From contig NZ_JAFFZO010000001.1 in NCBI RefSeq assembly GCF_016924145.1, positions 160,952 to 224,951 on the forward strand: a DNA stretch of 64,000 nt, given 5' to 3'. Source of the DNA: Amphritea pacifica. Lineage in GTDB: Bacteria; Pseudomonadota; Gammaproteobacteria; Pseudomonadales; Balneatricaceae. Shown in pieces: positions 44,260-53,383 of the stretch. The translations under genes were made by a program, and so were the position numbers. A model generated the notes under the pieces. The model saw only the letters and a list, made by a program, of their open reading frames with translations. It was not told the DNA's origin and made no database searches. The first letter of the stretch is position 1; each line of letters begins with the position of its first letter.

Positions 44260-44651
44260 TATTGTTTGAGTATTATTCACCTCAATGATTAGATTTTTTT
44301 AACTACAAACCAAAGCAGAGCTAAACTTCAAAATGCTGACAGGGATTGTTTTTAACCCGACAGTGGCTTTTCAGACGATCAATTGAGCCTGACAAAAAAA
44401 CCTGTCACGTTAAGTAACAGAGGTAAAGTTTATATTAAACAATAAGTTAAAAAATCTATTTCTGTTTCAGAGAAGCCTGTTACGGCAAACCGGTATGACC
44501 TGATATCAGATAAGTCATATCGCTCAATCGCTTAAGCCATATAACAATAAGAATGCATCCATTATGAAACTGATTGCTTATTTAAAATGTTTCACCCATG
44601 AAACATTAAAGAGAGAACCTCTGACGGCTCTTCACTGCGGAGACTCAGACT
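44260..44651. other. Intergenic region between the two lacI-type genes
   Basis: Beyond the sucrose promoter this AT-rich stretch holds a near palindrome CTGTCACGTTAAGTAACAG (44402-44420) and the inverted repeat at 44586-44607. No open frame with coding character is seen. Confidence 0.5.
44586..44607. promoter_or_regulatory. Candidate operator upstream of the second LacI gene
   Basis: AATGTTTCA, four bases, TGAAACATT: nine-base perfect arms, 45 bases before the start at 44652. Well placed for autoregulation. Confidence 0.5.
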
Positions 44652-45722
44652 ATGATCGCTGACAGCAAAAAAGCACCCCGCCCCACTATCCGGGATGCAG
44701 CTAATCATATAGGTGTCTCTACAGCGACTATTTCGAATGCATTCAATCATCCTGATCAACTCTCGCCGGAGCTGCGCGAACGCATCTTGTCTGAGTGCCG
44801 GCAACTGGGATATCGCAGCTCTGGCTCTCCCCGTAAAGCAGATTGCAGCGGTAGCCAGGGTGTGATTGGCATAGTTTTGCCAGATTGCCTCAGCTATAAC
44901 CTGAACGACAGTGTTGCCAATCAATTCCTCAACGGCGTCACCACCGAGTTAGAGAGTCAGCATCTGAGCATGCTAATGATCCACTCCCGGGAGCTATCCA
45001 GCACCAACCAGGTACGCCGGTTACAATCAACCGTCGATGGCTTTATTGTCTACGGGCATATTGAGGACGACGCCATTTTTGATCAGCTCACGCTGCAAAG
45101 CAAAAAACTGATTGCCGTCGACTGCGCCATGGGGGATCACAGCAGCATCGCCAGTGACAATTTCGGCGGCGCGTTCAACAGCGCAGATCTGGCACTGCAA
45201 CACTCTCCGAAATACCCCGCCATACTGGGATTACGCATCATCAACTCCAAACATGTGTGCCGTGTCTACAACGATAACGATCTGTTCAGCAACACCATTT
45301 CAGTCGCTGCGCTTCGCCTGCAGGGATACCGTCAGGCGCTGAGTGAACACAATATGACTTTGCCCAATGAGCGACTCTGGCATATCCCGGATAACACGGA
45401 AGCCTCAGCCCTGCTTGCCGTGCGTGAAGCGCTGCACTGCACCCCCCGGCCGGATGCCCTTTTTTGCATGACCGACACCTATGCACTAACCGCCATAAAA
45501 GAGGCAACCCGAATGGGAATCAGAATCCCACAAGAGCTTAAAATAATAGGTTTTGATGGCGTCCCCGAATCACTGACCAGCTCCCCCTCACTGACAACCG
45601 TTAAGCAGGATAACTTTGCCAAAGGTGAGATTGCAGCAGGCCTGTTTACAAAACCCGCCCCTCCTCGCGAAACAATACTGCCAACTGAGCTGCTTATCCG
45701 CGAAAGCTGCCCCATGCCCTGA
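44652..45722 (+). CDS. LacI-family transcriptional regulator
   Basis: A 356-residue regulator. The N-terminal helix-turn-helix reads PTIRDAANHIGVSTATISNAFNHPDQLSPELRERI; the effector-binding domain spans about 75-350 and ends with KIIGFDGVPESLTSSPSLTTVKQD. Transcribed away from the sucrose operon and facing the minus-strand porin gene, with which it converges. Its target is unknown; candidates are its own inverted repeat at 44586 and the GAAACGTT-type half sites upstream of the porin. Confidence 0.9.
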   Translation: MIADSKKAPRPTIRDAANHIGVSTATISNAFNHPDQLSPELRERILSECRQLGYRSSGSPRKADCSGSQGVIGIVLPDCLSYNLNDSVANQFLNGVTTELESQHLSMLMIHSRELSSTNQVRRLQSTVDGFIVYGHIEDDAIFDQLTLQSKKLIAVDCAMGDHSSIASDNFGGAFNSADLALQHSPKYPAILGLRIINSKHVCRVYNDNDLFSNTISVAALRLQGYRQALSEHNMTLPNERLWHIPDNTEASALLAVREALHCTPRPDALFCMTDTYALTAIKEATRMGIRIPQELKIIGFDGVPESLTSSPSLTTVKQDNFAKGEIAAGLFTKPAPPRETILPTELLIRESCPMP

Positions 45723-45730
45723 TCCAGATA

Positions 45731-45765
45731 TAAAAAAACCGACAGGCATCAGAGATCTCTGTCGG
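45731..45765 (-). terminator. Rho-independent terminator of the porin gene
   Basis: On the minus strand, CCGACAG ... CTGTCGG encloses an AGAGATCTCT inner palindrome and is followed by seven T residues. It lies about 140 bases past the porin stop. Confidence 0.75.
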
Positions 45766-45904
45766 CAAATGGCACAGAAGCTTATGTGTTCGCGCTGCCA
45801 GCAGCTGCCAGCCCATAAACTCCTCAGGTGAATCAGTCCCGGCGAGATGACACAATGGGAAGGGGTTCCATTGCATCAAACCGCCAGGGGGATAACATCA
45901 GTGC

Positions 45905-46873
45905 TTAAAACGTATAGTTTAAGCGCACACGCAGTGCTGTCGTTTCATCATCAGTGACATTATCAGCTGACGAGAAAGAGCCTGCGAAGGTAACCGTTGC
46001 GCCTTCGATATCCAGCAGCGGAACGCTGTACGCCAGATAAGCGGTGGTGACGTTTGGATCGGTACTGCTGCCCTGATCGACATCTGAACGAATGACACCG
46101 GCACCGAAGTTACCGTAAACCATGTTGGCAATGTATGAGGTGACCTTTTCGTCACTGTTTTCATCTTTTGAGCGGGCAGCCGCGATATTGATGTTAGCTG
46201 CACCCAGATCAAAGTTAGTGCCGATACCAAAACCACTTTTATCCTGAGTACCACCAGCGGTCAGATCATATTTAACTTTCTCATAACCCGCAAACAGACT
46301 GAAACCCCCGGTACTCCAGGTGATTGAAGGGCGTACGCCGGAAACCGCTGTCGTGTCATCACCCGAAGCATTTTCATCACCAAAAATGGTTGCCAGCTCA
46401 AACTTAACATTGTCGTTTGCATTGTAGTGCAATGCGAACTGGCCGCCGCCATCACCGATACGACCACGTACCATATTGGCTTCATAGACGCTCACGCCGC
46501 CCGCATGAACAATCAGGGTATCTTTTGCTTTCGGGAACAGGTTTACCGCTTCAAAGCGCCCGGCCTGCAGATCCCAGGTTTTTGAGCCGAACTGAACATA
46601 GGCGTCATCAACAGAGGTTGTGCCATCAACGGTGAGCAGCACGGTCCCTTTTGCCTGAACAAAATATTCGCCTTTTTCACGACGGGAAAGCACGTTGACC
46701 TCGACCCGACCATTCTGATCATAAGTCGTATCTGCGGCTGCAGTATCCGTAGCATCAGTATCCAGTTCGAGGTTAGCATTGAAATCGGTACCGGCCATGC
46801 TCTGACTGGACAAAGCCACCAGAATAGCCGCTCCAAGCATCGACTTTACAAACTCTTTCTTATTGTAATTCAC
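45905..46873 (-). CDS. Outer-membrane porin (carbohydrate-associated), copy 1
   Basis: A 322-residue beta-barrel protein. Signal peptide about residues 1-27 (MLGAAILVALSSQSMAG). The mature part alternates short strands and ends in LRVRLNYTF, the terminal Phe being the outer-membrane assembly signal. It is paralogous to the protein starting at 63337 (shared NLELDTDA, GRFEAVNLFP, HAGGVSVYEAN, WSTGGFSL). The start is GTG with GGAG upstream. Location among sugar import genes suggests it admits mono- or oligosaccharides. It does not look like OprB; the exact family is not recognised. Confidence 0.82.
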   Translation of the reverse strand: MNYNKKEFVKSMLGAAILVALSSQSMAGTDFNANLELDTDATDTAAADTTYDQNGRVEVNVLSRREKGEYFVQAKGTVLLTVDGTTSVDDAYVQFGSKTWDLQAGRFEAVNLFPKAKDTLIVHAGGVSVYEANMVRGRIGDGGGQFALHYNANDNVKFELATIFGDENASGDDTTAVSGVRPSITWSTGGFSLFAGYEKVKYDLTAGGTQDKSGFGIGTNFDLGAANINIAAARSKDENSDEKVTSYIANMVYGNFGAGVIRSDVDQGSSTDPNVTTAYLAYSVPLLDIEGATVTFAGSFSSADNVTDDETTALRVRLNYTF

Positions 46874-47038
46874 TTCATACTTCTCCGTCTTTTTTTTATA
46901 GGTAACCGGAAATAAAGTATTAACTTCCGATTATCACTGGAAGATAAAATATTCAGGATCAATAAATCCTTCGACAGATATTATGAAAACGAATGACAGC
47001 CGCAATAAAAACCATCTAAACACTGCATCTTAAATATC

Positions 47039-47098
47039 TGAAACGTTCTAAACACTTACTAAAACGATAAAAAATTTAGTAAACATACAACGTTTCCA
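47039..47098. promoter_or_regulatory. Pair of LacI-type operator-like sites upstream of the porin
   Basis: TGAAACGTTCTA and, 38 bases on, AACGTTTCCA. Each keeps the AACGTT core of LacI-family operators and one good arm. Possible targets of the second LacI-type regulator. Confidence 0.38.
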
Positions 47099-47254
47099 TA
47101 AAAACCAGCATCGGCCATACAGACGGATAGAACGAAGAAATGCAGAGCCTCCCCCACCATTCACGGCTCACGCACAAAAAGCACACAGACACAACTATTT
47201 TGTTTTTATTACCTATAATTAGTGATATATTGTCGAATAAATTTAATATTTATA

Positions 47255-47267
47255 CGTTATATTACAT
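47255..47267. promoter_or_regulatory. GTTATATTAC motif upstream of pgi
   Basis: CGTTATATTACAT shares its core with sites before zwf (32341) and between edd and gap (60088). Candidate common operator, possibly for HexR. Confidence 0.42.
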
Positions 47268-47402
47268 CAAGAACTATCTGACAGTAGCTCCCCGGTGCTA
47301 CCGGTCGGCCTGCCTGCTATCAGATATGAGATCGACAACATCATAAAAAGACAGCGTTAGCGGCGCCTTTAATCAAGGCTAACAATAAAAAGAGAGATAT
47401 CT

Positions 47403-49034
47403 ATGTATCAACTCAGCTCTTCAGTTACCTGGAAAAAACTTGTTAAACTGGCTGAAAAAAACAGTAACGACAAAATTTCAGATTATTTTAAAAACGACCC
47501 TGAACGTTTTAATAAAATGAGCCTTCAGCTGGGGGAAATATTTCTTGATTATTCGAAAAATAAGATCAGCGATGAGACACTTAAAACATTAATCACACTG
47601 GCAGATCACTCCCCCCTTCATCAGCGCCGTGCACAGATGTTTTCCGGAGACATTATCAACGTAACGGAGAAACGGCCGGTATTGCATACAGCACTGCGCA
47701 ACCGGGGTGAAGAGCCGGTGGTCGTCAACGGTGAGGATGTCATGCCTGCCATTCGTGCCAGTCTGAAAAAACTGGAAACGTTCAGCAACAAGGTCAGAAG
47801 CGGTGAGTGGAAAGGGTTTAGTGGCAAACGGATCCGCAGTATCGTTAACATCGGTATCGGTGGTTCCGATCTGGGTCCCAATATGGTGTGCCGTGCACTG
47901 CTAAACTACAAGCATCCTGAGCTGAGTTTTCACTTTATATCCAACGTCGATGGACAGCATATTAAGAAAGTACTGACCAGCCTTGATCCCGAAACCACCC
48001 TGTTTATCGTTTCAACCAAAACCTTCTCCACCCAGGAAACACTGCTGAATGCCAGTACGGCACGACGCTGGTTTATTGACAACACCGGTCAGTCTGACAT
48101 CGGCCAGCACTTTGTAGCCCTGTCGACTAATCAGGCGGCAGCGATGGAGTTTGGTATCCGTCGGGAAAACATCTTTGAGTTCTGGGCCTGGGTGGGCGGG
48201 CGTTACTCTCTCTGGTCAAGTATCGGTCTGGCAATCGCCCTGTCCATCGGTTACGACCGTTTTATCGAGTTGCTGGAAGGTGCCTACGAAATGGATCGCC
48301 ATTTTGTTGAAGCTCCACTGATCAGCAACATGCCGGTACTGATGGCCCTGATCGGCATCTGGAATATCAACTTCCTGGGGGCCGAAACCCAGGCCATCAT
48401 CCCTTACGATCAGGCCCTGCACCAACTTCCGGCATTTCTGCAACAGCTGGATATGGAGAGTAATGGCAAGTCGGTGGATATGGAGGGTCATCCGGTAGAC
48501 TTTGCAACCGGCCCCATCGTCTGGGGCCAGACCGGCTCCAATGGTCAGCACGCCTTTTTCCAGTTGCTTCACCAGGGTACACGCTTCGTGCCGATCGATT
48601 TTATCGCCTCCCTTGAACCTGATGAGAAAACCGAAGAGCACCACTTTGCCCTGCTCACCAATATGCTCGCCCAGGCCAACGCGTTTATGAATGGAGATCA
48701 GCAGGAAGGGATCCTCGACTATCAGACCTGTCCGGGCAATCGTCCCAGCAACACCCTGCTCCTGGATCGGTTAACACCACACAACCTGGGCGCGCTGATC
48801 GCCTTGTATGAGCATAAAGTGTTTGTGCAGGGGGCTATCTGGAATATCAACTCATTCGATCAGTGGGGAGTACAACTGGGTAAGCGTCTGGCGACTGAGA
48901 TCAGCCGTAATATTGAGCTAAAAAGTTCTGAATATGATCCGTCAACTCAGGGGCTGATGAATATCGTACGCAGTAAAATGGGAACTAAGCAGCCAGCGAA
49001 ACCCGCCCCAAAGCGATCAAAGCAAGGCTCTTAA
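47403..49034 (+). CDS. pgi: Glucose-6-phosphate isomerase
   Basis: A 543-residue enzyme interconverting glucose 6-phosphate and fructose 6-phosphate. Motifs: VNIGIGGSDLGPNMVCRAL (about residue 149), VSTKTFSTQETL, FEFWAWVGGRYSLWSSIGL, and GLIALYEHKVFVQGAIWNINSFDQWGVQLGK with the catalytic Glu, His and Lys. The last 20 residues are Lys/Pro/Gln-rich and the final codons fall into a 13-bp tandem repeat. Its presence lets fructose from sucrose (after phosphorylation) enter the Entner-Doudoroff route via Zwf. Confidence 0.97.
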   Translation: MYQLSSSVTWKKLVKLAEKNSNDKISDYFKNDPERFNKMSLQLGEIFLDYSKNKISDETLKTLITLADHSPLHQRRAQMFSGDIINVTEKRPVLHTALRNRGEEPVVVNGEDVMPAIRASLKKLETFSNKVRSGEWKGFSGKRIRSIVNIGIGGSDLGPNMVCRALLNYKHPELSFHFISNVDGQHIKKVLTSLDPETTLFIVSTKTFSTQETLLNASTARRWFIDNTGQSDIGQHFVALSTNQAAAMEFGIRRENIFEFWAWVGGRYSLWSSIGLAIALSIGYDRFIELLEGAYEMDRHFVEAPLISNMPVLMALIGIWNINFLGAETQAIIPYDQALHQLPAFLQQLDMESNGKSVDMEGHPVDFATGPIVWGQTGSNGQHAFFQLLHQGTRFVPIDFIASLEPDEKTEEHHFALLTNMLAQANAFMNGDQQEGILDYQTCPGNRPSNTLLLDRLTPHNLGALIALYEHKVFVQGAIWNINSFDQWGVQLGKRLATEISRNIELKSSEYDPSTQGLMNIVRSKMGTKQPAKPAPKRSKQGS

Positions 49035-49070
49035 GTAAGCCTCTTAAGCAAGGCTCTTAAGCAAGCCTCC
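49020..49070. repeat. 13-bp tandem repeat overlapping the pgi stop codon
   Basis: Four units in a row: AAGCAAGGCTCTT, AAGTAAGCCTCTT, AAGCAAGGCTCTT and AAGCAAGCCTCC. The first unit encodes the last pgi codons and the stop lies at its junction with unit two. Unit length is not a multiple of three, so copy-number change would move the reading frame only beyond the stop. Confidence 0.85.
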
Positions 49071-49117
49071 CTGCAACACCAAAAACTGCACGTTAGAACC
49101 TTTAAAATGACAAAACC

Positions 49118-49140
49118 AGACGGGCCTGTATGGCCCGTCT
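49118..49140 (+). terminator. Terminator after pgi
   Basis: The stem AGACGGGCC / GGCCCGTCT with a TGTAT loop is strong, but the T tract is short (TTCT). Confidence 0.7.
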
Positions 49141-49246
49141 TCTATCCGGCTATACCGGTGTCTGTATATCCAGCAGACAGCTGTCCACACATCGCCATGG
49201 AGCAACAGCGGGTTTATCGTCAGCCTCAGTAATAATGCCCCAGGAG

Positions 49247-50185
49247 TTACTGACTGACCAAAAGGCCGCGGCCACCGCTGAAAGACTTATAGCCGTATAA
49301 AGATTTCAAAGCGACTCTGCGATATTCAGAGGGGGTCATTTTTTTCACGTCGTAAAATCGACGATTGAAGTTGGCAATATTATTAAAACCGACAGCAAAA
49401 CAGATCTCGGTAATCGACCGGTCACTGTGCGTAAGCTGCTCACATGCCTTATTGATCTTAATTCCATTAACAAAATCAATATACCGGCAGCCGGTCTCCC
49501 GCTTAAATAATCGGGAGAAATGCCCGACACTCATGTCAATATGTGCGGCCACCTGCTCCAGCGTAATCCCGGTATTATAATTTTCCATAATGTAGGCTAC
49601 CGCCTGGTCCAGGCGTGCAGATTTGGTATCATCCTTACAGGACAAATAGGCAGCATCAGACAACACCCGGTATTCAGCCACCGCAGCCAGCAGGTCAATC
49701 AAAAACCAGAATCGCAGCACCCGGCGAAATCCGGATAGCGCTGCAATATCATCAAAAATCTGTTGAATTCTGGCAATAGCGTCAACATCAAGAAACTCAA
49801 TACCGTATTGCGCTCTCTCCCAAAAAGGGGTCAGCGCCTGCATTTCCGGCACCCCCTTAGTATGAGCTGAAACAAGCTCCGGTGAGAAGTTGATTATCCG
49901 CTCGGTGCAGCCCTGATCATCATTATCACCTGACTGGTTAACCCAGCAATGTGGCAGATTCGGACCAATCAGTATCAGACTCTGAGGAGCAAAGTGACCC
50001 ATATAGTCACCCACAAACACTCGCCCTTCGCCATGAGTCGTCAGGTGTAATTCATAGTCATCATGATAGTGAAGACAGTTATCCTGAGTGGCTGGCTTAT
50101 CCTGCTCAAAATATCGTATCGACGTCCCTCCCATAGAATCTAAGGGCTTAAACTCTGGTTGAATTCGCTCTTTATTCCTGATCAT
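49247..50185 (-). CDS. AraC-family transcriptional regulator
   Basis: A 312-residue regulator. The N-terminal cupin-like ligand domain contains HYHDDYELHLTTHGEGRVFVGDYMGHFAPQSLILIGPNLPHCW; the C-terminal AraC DNA-binding domain contains LEQVAAHIDMSVGHFSRLFKRETG and ITEICFAVGFNNIANFNRRFYDVKKMTPSEYRR. It lies 112 bases after the last gene of the glucose-type ABC operon on the same strand and may be co-transcribed. Target unknown; the neighbouring importer is the natural guess. Confidence 0.9.
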   Translation of the reverse strand: MIRNKERIQPEFKPLDSMGGTSIRYFEQDKPATQDNCLHYHDDYELHLTTHGEGRVFVGDYMGHFAPQSLILIGPNLPHCWVNQSGDNDDQGCTERIINFSPELVSAHTKGVPEMQALTPFWERAQYGIEFLDVDAIARIQQIFDDIAALSGFRRVLRFWFLIDLLAAVAEYRVLSDAAYLSCKDDTKSARLDQAVAYIMENYNTGITLEQVAAHIDMSVGHFSRLFKRETGCRYIDFVNGIKINKACEQLTHSDRSITEICFAVGFNNIANFNRRFYDVKKMTPSEYRRVALKSLYGYKSFSGGRGLLVSQ

Positions 50186-50297
50186 AGATCGCTCATCCCA
50201 ATAGAGAGGAAAAGCCAGGCTGGCTTATGCTGGCTCTCCTTAGATTACAGGGTCATTTATAGCTAAAACAAAATATGCCTTACTGCAGCTATCTGAT

Positions 50298-51413
50298 TTA
50301 AAGCAATCTTTTTTCTGTCCTGGGATCAAACAGCACCGCTTTAGACATATCCACCATAAACTCCATATCACTTCCGGCGGGCTTCTCTTCCATCGGATCT
50401 ACCCGACAATCAACCTCCTGACCATTCAGATTGATCAGGACCAGCGTATCAGGGCCTGTCGGCTCCGCCACGGCAACCTTTGCGGTAAAACGGGCAACAC
50501 AGCTCTGCGCCTGCTTATGAGGGATCACATGGGTGATCTGCTCAGGACGAATCCCCAGTATCACCTCTTTGCCGATCCACTCCTGCAGTGAGCTATCGCC
50601 ATGCTGCAGCGGCAGAAAATACCGTTCATCATCTGAAGTTGTCACACTCAGACCATAACCATCGTCAATACACTCCAGCGTGCAGGTGAGAAAGTTCATT
50701 GCCGGTGAGCCCATAAAGCCCGCAACAAACATATTCGCAGGGTCATCGTAGATCTGCTGCGGAGAACCAAACTGCTGAACTTCTCCGTCCTTCATCACTG
50801 CGATTCGGTCCGCCAGGGTCATCGCCTCAATCTGATCGTGGGTAACATAGACAATGGTGGTTTTCAGACGCTGGTGTAGTTTTTTGATTTCAGTGCGCAT
50901 CTCAACCCGCAACTTGGCGTCCAGGTTGGACAGCGGCTCATCAAACAGATAGATCTTTGGATGACGTGCCAGCGCCCGGCCCATCGCAACCCGCTGACGC
51001 TGACCACCGGAAAGCTCAGAGGGTTTTCGATCCAGCAGATGGCTAATCTGTAACAGATCGGCGACCCGCTCAACTTCTTCCTCCCTCTCACTCTTTGGCA
51101 CTTTACGAATCTCCAGCGCAAACGAAATATTGCCCCGCACCGTCATGCTCGGGTAGAGCGCATAGGATTGAAACACCATCGCGATATCGCGATCTTTCGG
51201 CGCTAATCCGGTCACATTAGTACCACCGATATGAATATCACCGGAGCTGACATCCTCAAGCCCGGCAATGCTATTCATCAGAGTCGATTTACCGCAACCG
51301 GACGGTCCCACCAGAATCAGAAATTCACCGTCATTAATACTCAGATCAATGCCTTTGAGCACCTCGACCTTACCGTAATTTTTCTTAACACTTGAAATCT
51401 CTAACGTAGCCAT
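50298..51413 (-). CDS. gtsD: Glucose-type ABC transporter ATP-binding protein (GtsD/MsmK-like)
   Basis: A 371-residue ATPase with Walker A VGPSGCGKSTLMNSI, signature LSGGQRQRVAMGR, Walker B IYLFDEPLSNLDAKL and a C-terminal OB/TOBE domain. It is a paralogue of the ATPase at 38585-39724 but clearly a separate copy. Fourth gene of the gtsABCD-like operon; symbol assigned by synteny with the Pseudomonas glucose importer, where the GltR/GtrS system and edd-glk are also adjacent. Confidence 0.9.
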   Translation of the reverse strand: MATLEISSVKKNYGKVEVLKGIDLSINDGEFLILVGPSGCGKSTLMNSIAGLEDVSSGDIHIGGTNVTGLAPKDRDIAMVFQSYALYPSMTVRGNISFALEIRKVPKSEREEEVERVADLLQISHLLDRKPSELSGGQRQRVAMGRALARHPKIYLFDEPLSNLDAKLRVEMRTEIKKLHQRLKTTIVYVTHDQIEAMTLADRIAVMKDGEVQQFGSPQQIYDDPANMFVAGFMGSPAMNFLTCTLECIDDGYGLSVTTSDDERYFLPLQHGDSSLQEWIGKEVILGIRPEQITHVIPHKQAQSCVARFTAKVAVAEPTGPDTLVLINLNGQEVDCRVDPMEEKPAGSDMEFMVDMSKAVLFDPRTEKRLL

Positions 51414-51449
51414 AACCTTGTACCTGTTATTATTTTTAATCTGTCTGGA

Positions 51450-52328
51450 TCAGCCTTTCACCGCTCCCGCGGTCAGACCACGAACAAAATACTTACCCGC
51501 CAGGACATACACCACCAGAGTAGGCAGCGCGGCAATCATCGCTGCAGCCATATCAACGTTGTACTCCTTAACCCCGGTTGAGCTGTTAACCAGGTTGTTC
51601 AGTGCAACCGTGATGGGCTGGGTATCACCGCCGGAAAACACCACACCAAACAGGAAGTCATTCCACACCTGAGTGAACTGCCAGATAATACAGACAACAA
51701 AAATTGGCGTGGATAGCGGCAAAATAATGCGCCAGAAAATGGTAAAGAAACCGGCTCCATCGATCTTCGCTGCGCTCACCAGTTCACTGGGCACTGAGAC
51801 ATAGAAGTTACGGAAGAACAGCGTGGTAAAGGCCATACCGTAAACGATATGAACAAACACCAGCCCGGTTGTGGTGTTTGCCAGCCCCAGCCATCCCAGG
51901 GTTTGCGCCATCGGCAGAATCACCACCTGAAACGGAATAAAGCAGCCAAACAGCATCAGGCCAAAGAAGATATCACTGCCGCGAAACTTCCATTTGGTCA
52001 GCACATAGCCATTCAACGCGCCAAGAAAGGTGGAGATCAGCACTGCCGGAATAGTGATCTGAAATGAGTTCCAGAAAAATGATCCCACACCCTCACAACT
52101 CACGCCGGTACAGGCTGAGGACCAGGCCTTTACCCAGGCATCCAGCAGGAACTCCTCGGGCCAGGAGATCAGATTTCCGGCGCGGATATCGGCCATACTT
52201 TTCAGCGAAGTTAACAACATCACGACCAATGGCAAAAGATAGAACAGCACCGCCAACAGCAAGACGGCATAAAGCGCCATGCGGCCTGCCCTGACATTAC
52301 GGGCGTTGGTATAGATAGAATCAGACAT
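51450..52328 (-). CDS. gtsC: Glucose-type ABC transporter permease (GtsC-like)
   Basis: A 292-residue permease with about six helices and the EAA-type loop SAAKIDGAGFFTIFWRIILPLSTP. Its start overlaps the end of the preceding permease gene by 8 bases; the ATPase gene follows after 36 bases. Confidence 0.9.
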   Translation of the reverse strand: MSDSIYTNARNVRAGRMALYAVLLLAVLFYLLPLVVMLLTSLKSMADIRAGNLISWPEEFLLDAWVKAWSSACTGVSCEGVGSFFWNSFQITIPAVLISTFLGALNGYVLTKWKFRGSDIFFGLMLFGCFIPFQVVILPMAQTLGWLGLANTTTGLVFVHIVYGMAFTTLFFRNFYVSVPSELVSAAKIDGAGFFTIFWRIILPLSTPIFVVCIIWQFTQVWNDFLFGVVFSGGDTQPITVALNNLVNSSTGVKEYNVDMAAAMIAALPTLVVYVLAGKYFVRGLTAGAVKG

Positions 52329-53289
52329 TGTTTTTACCCCGCAATTCGGAATAGAGGTAGGGGATCAGAATCGCCAGAACCACACCGAGCATCATCATCG
52401 CACTGGCGGACCCCAGACCGATCTGTCCCCGGCTGAAGGTGGTGACATACATAAATGTCGCCGGCAGATCGGTCGCATAACCAGGTCCCCCCCCTGTCAG
52501 CGCCATCACCAGATCGAAGCTCTTGATCGCAATATGTGACAGGATAATAAAGGCACTAAAAAATACCGGCCGCAGATGGGGCAGAATAATACGACGATAG
52601 ATCATCGGCATACTGGCGCCATCCAGTTGCGCCGCTTTAACGATCGAACTGTCAACACCTCTCAGACCGGCAAGAAACAGCGCCATCACAAACCCGGATG
52701 ACTGCCACACCGCCGCAATAACCAGGGTATAGATCGCCATATCCGGGTTAACCAACCAGTCAAACTGAAAGCTCTCGTAGCCAAAGTCATGTACCAGTTT
52801 TTCCAAACCCAGGCCCGGGTTAAGAATCCACTTCCAGGCGGTACCGGTGACAATAAAAGAGAGCGCCATCGGGTATAAGAACACCGTGCGGATTGAACCC
52901 TCTGCACGAATCTTCTGATCCAGCAGAATCGCCATAACCACACCGATAAACAGACAGATCAGGATAAACAGTCCGCCGAAGATAAGAATATTCAGCGAAG
53001 CCACCGACCAGCGATCGTTATCCAGCAACTTCTCGTACTGGGCAAAACCGACAAAGTTATAGTTGGGCAAAAAGCGTGATTTAGTCAGGGACAGCACCCC
53101 GGTCCAGATAACATAGCCATATATAAACAGCAGCGTCATCATCACCGTGGGCGCCAGCACCAGTTTCGGCAGCCAGCGCTGCATCAGATCTAACAGATTA
53201 GAAGAACCTGCCCCCTGTGCGGATGAGTCTGCCAATACGTCCCTGGTGGACAGGGTTCCGGCAGCGTCGGAAGTAGCATTCGTCTTCAT
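52321..53289 (-). CDS. gtsB: Glucose-type ABC transporter permease (GtsB-like)
   Basis: A 322-residue permease. After a Ser/Ala-rich N-terminus, helices begin near residue 47 (LVLAPTVMMTLLFIYGYVIWTGVLSL) and the EAA-type loop is KAAQLDGASMPMIYRRIILPHLRP. Three Met codons crowd the 5' end; 53289 is chosen because GAGG lies nine bases upstream, while 53298 has AGG directly against it. Confidence 0.88.
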   Translation of the reverse strand: MKTNATSDAAGTLSTRDVLADSSAQGAGSSNLLDLMQRWLPKLVLAPTVMMTLLFIYGYVIWTGVLSLTKSRFLPNYNFVGFAQYEKLLDNDRWSVASLNILIFGGLFILICLFIGVVMAILLDQKIRAEGSIRTVFLYPMALSFIVTGTAWKWILNPGLGLEKLVHDFGYESFQFDWLVNPDMAIYTLVIAAVWQSSGFVMALFLAGLRGVDSSIVKAAQLDGASMPMIYRRIILPHLRPVFFSAFIILSHIAIKSFDLVMALTGGGPGYATDLPATFMYVTTFSRGQIGLGSASAMMMLGVVLAILIPYLYSELRGKNNV

Positions 53290-53383
53290 AGAGGTCATCC
53301 TCATACGAGTTTGGAGAGGGGTATCACCTGTGGCGATACCCCGGAACCGCTCCCTAAGGAGCATTCAAGCAGAAGTGAAAAGT

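Larger units (their letters stand above)
46874..47402. other. Divergent porin / pgi intergenic region
   Basis: A 529-bp AT-rich regulatory region. It contains two LacI-type half palindromes, TGAAACGTTCTA (47039-47050) and AACGTTTCCA (47089-47098), nearer the porin, and the GTTATATTAC motif (47255-47267) nearer pgi. A 68-codon open frame at 47140-47346 has no coding character and is not counted as a gene. Confidence 0.5.

Noticed and set aside
47140-47346. 68-codon frame in the porin-pgi intergenic region
   Set aside because: No ribosome binding site, no domain, AT-driven composition and overlap with the candidate regulatory motifs.
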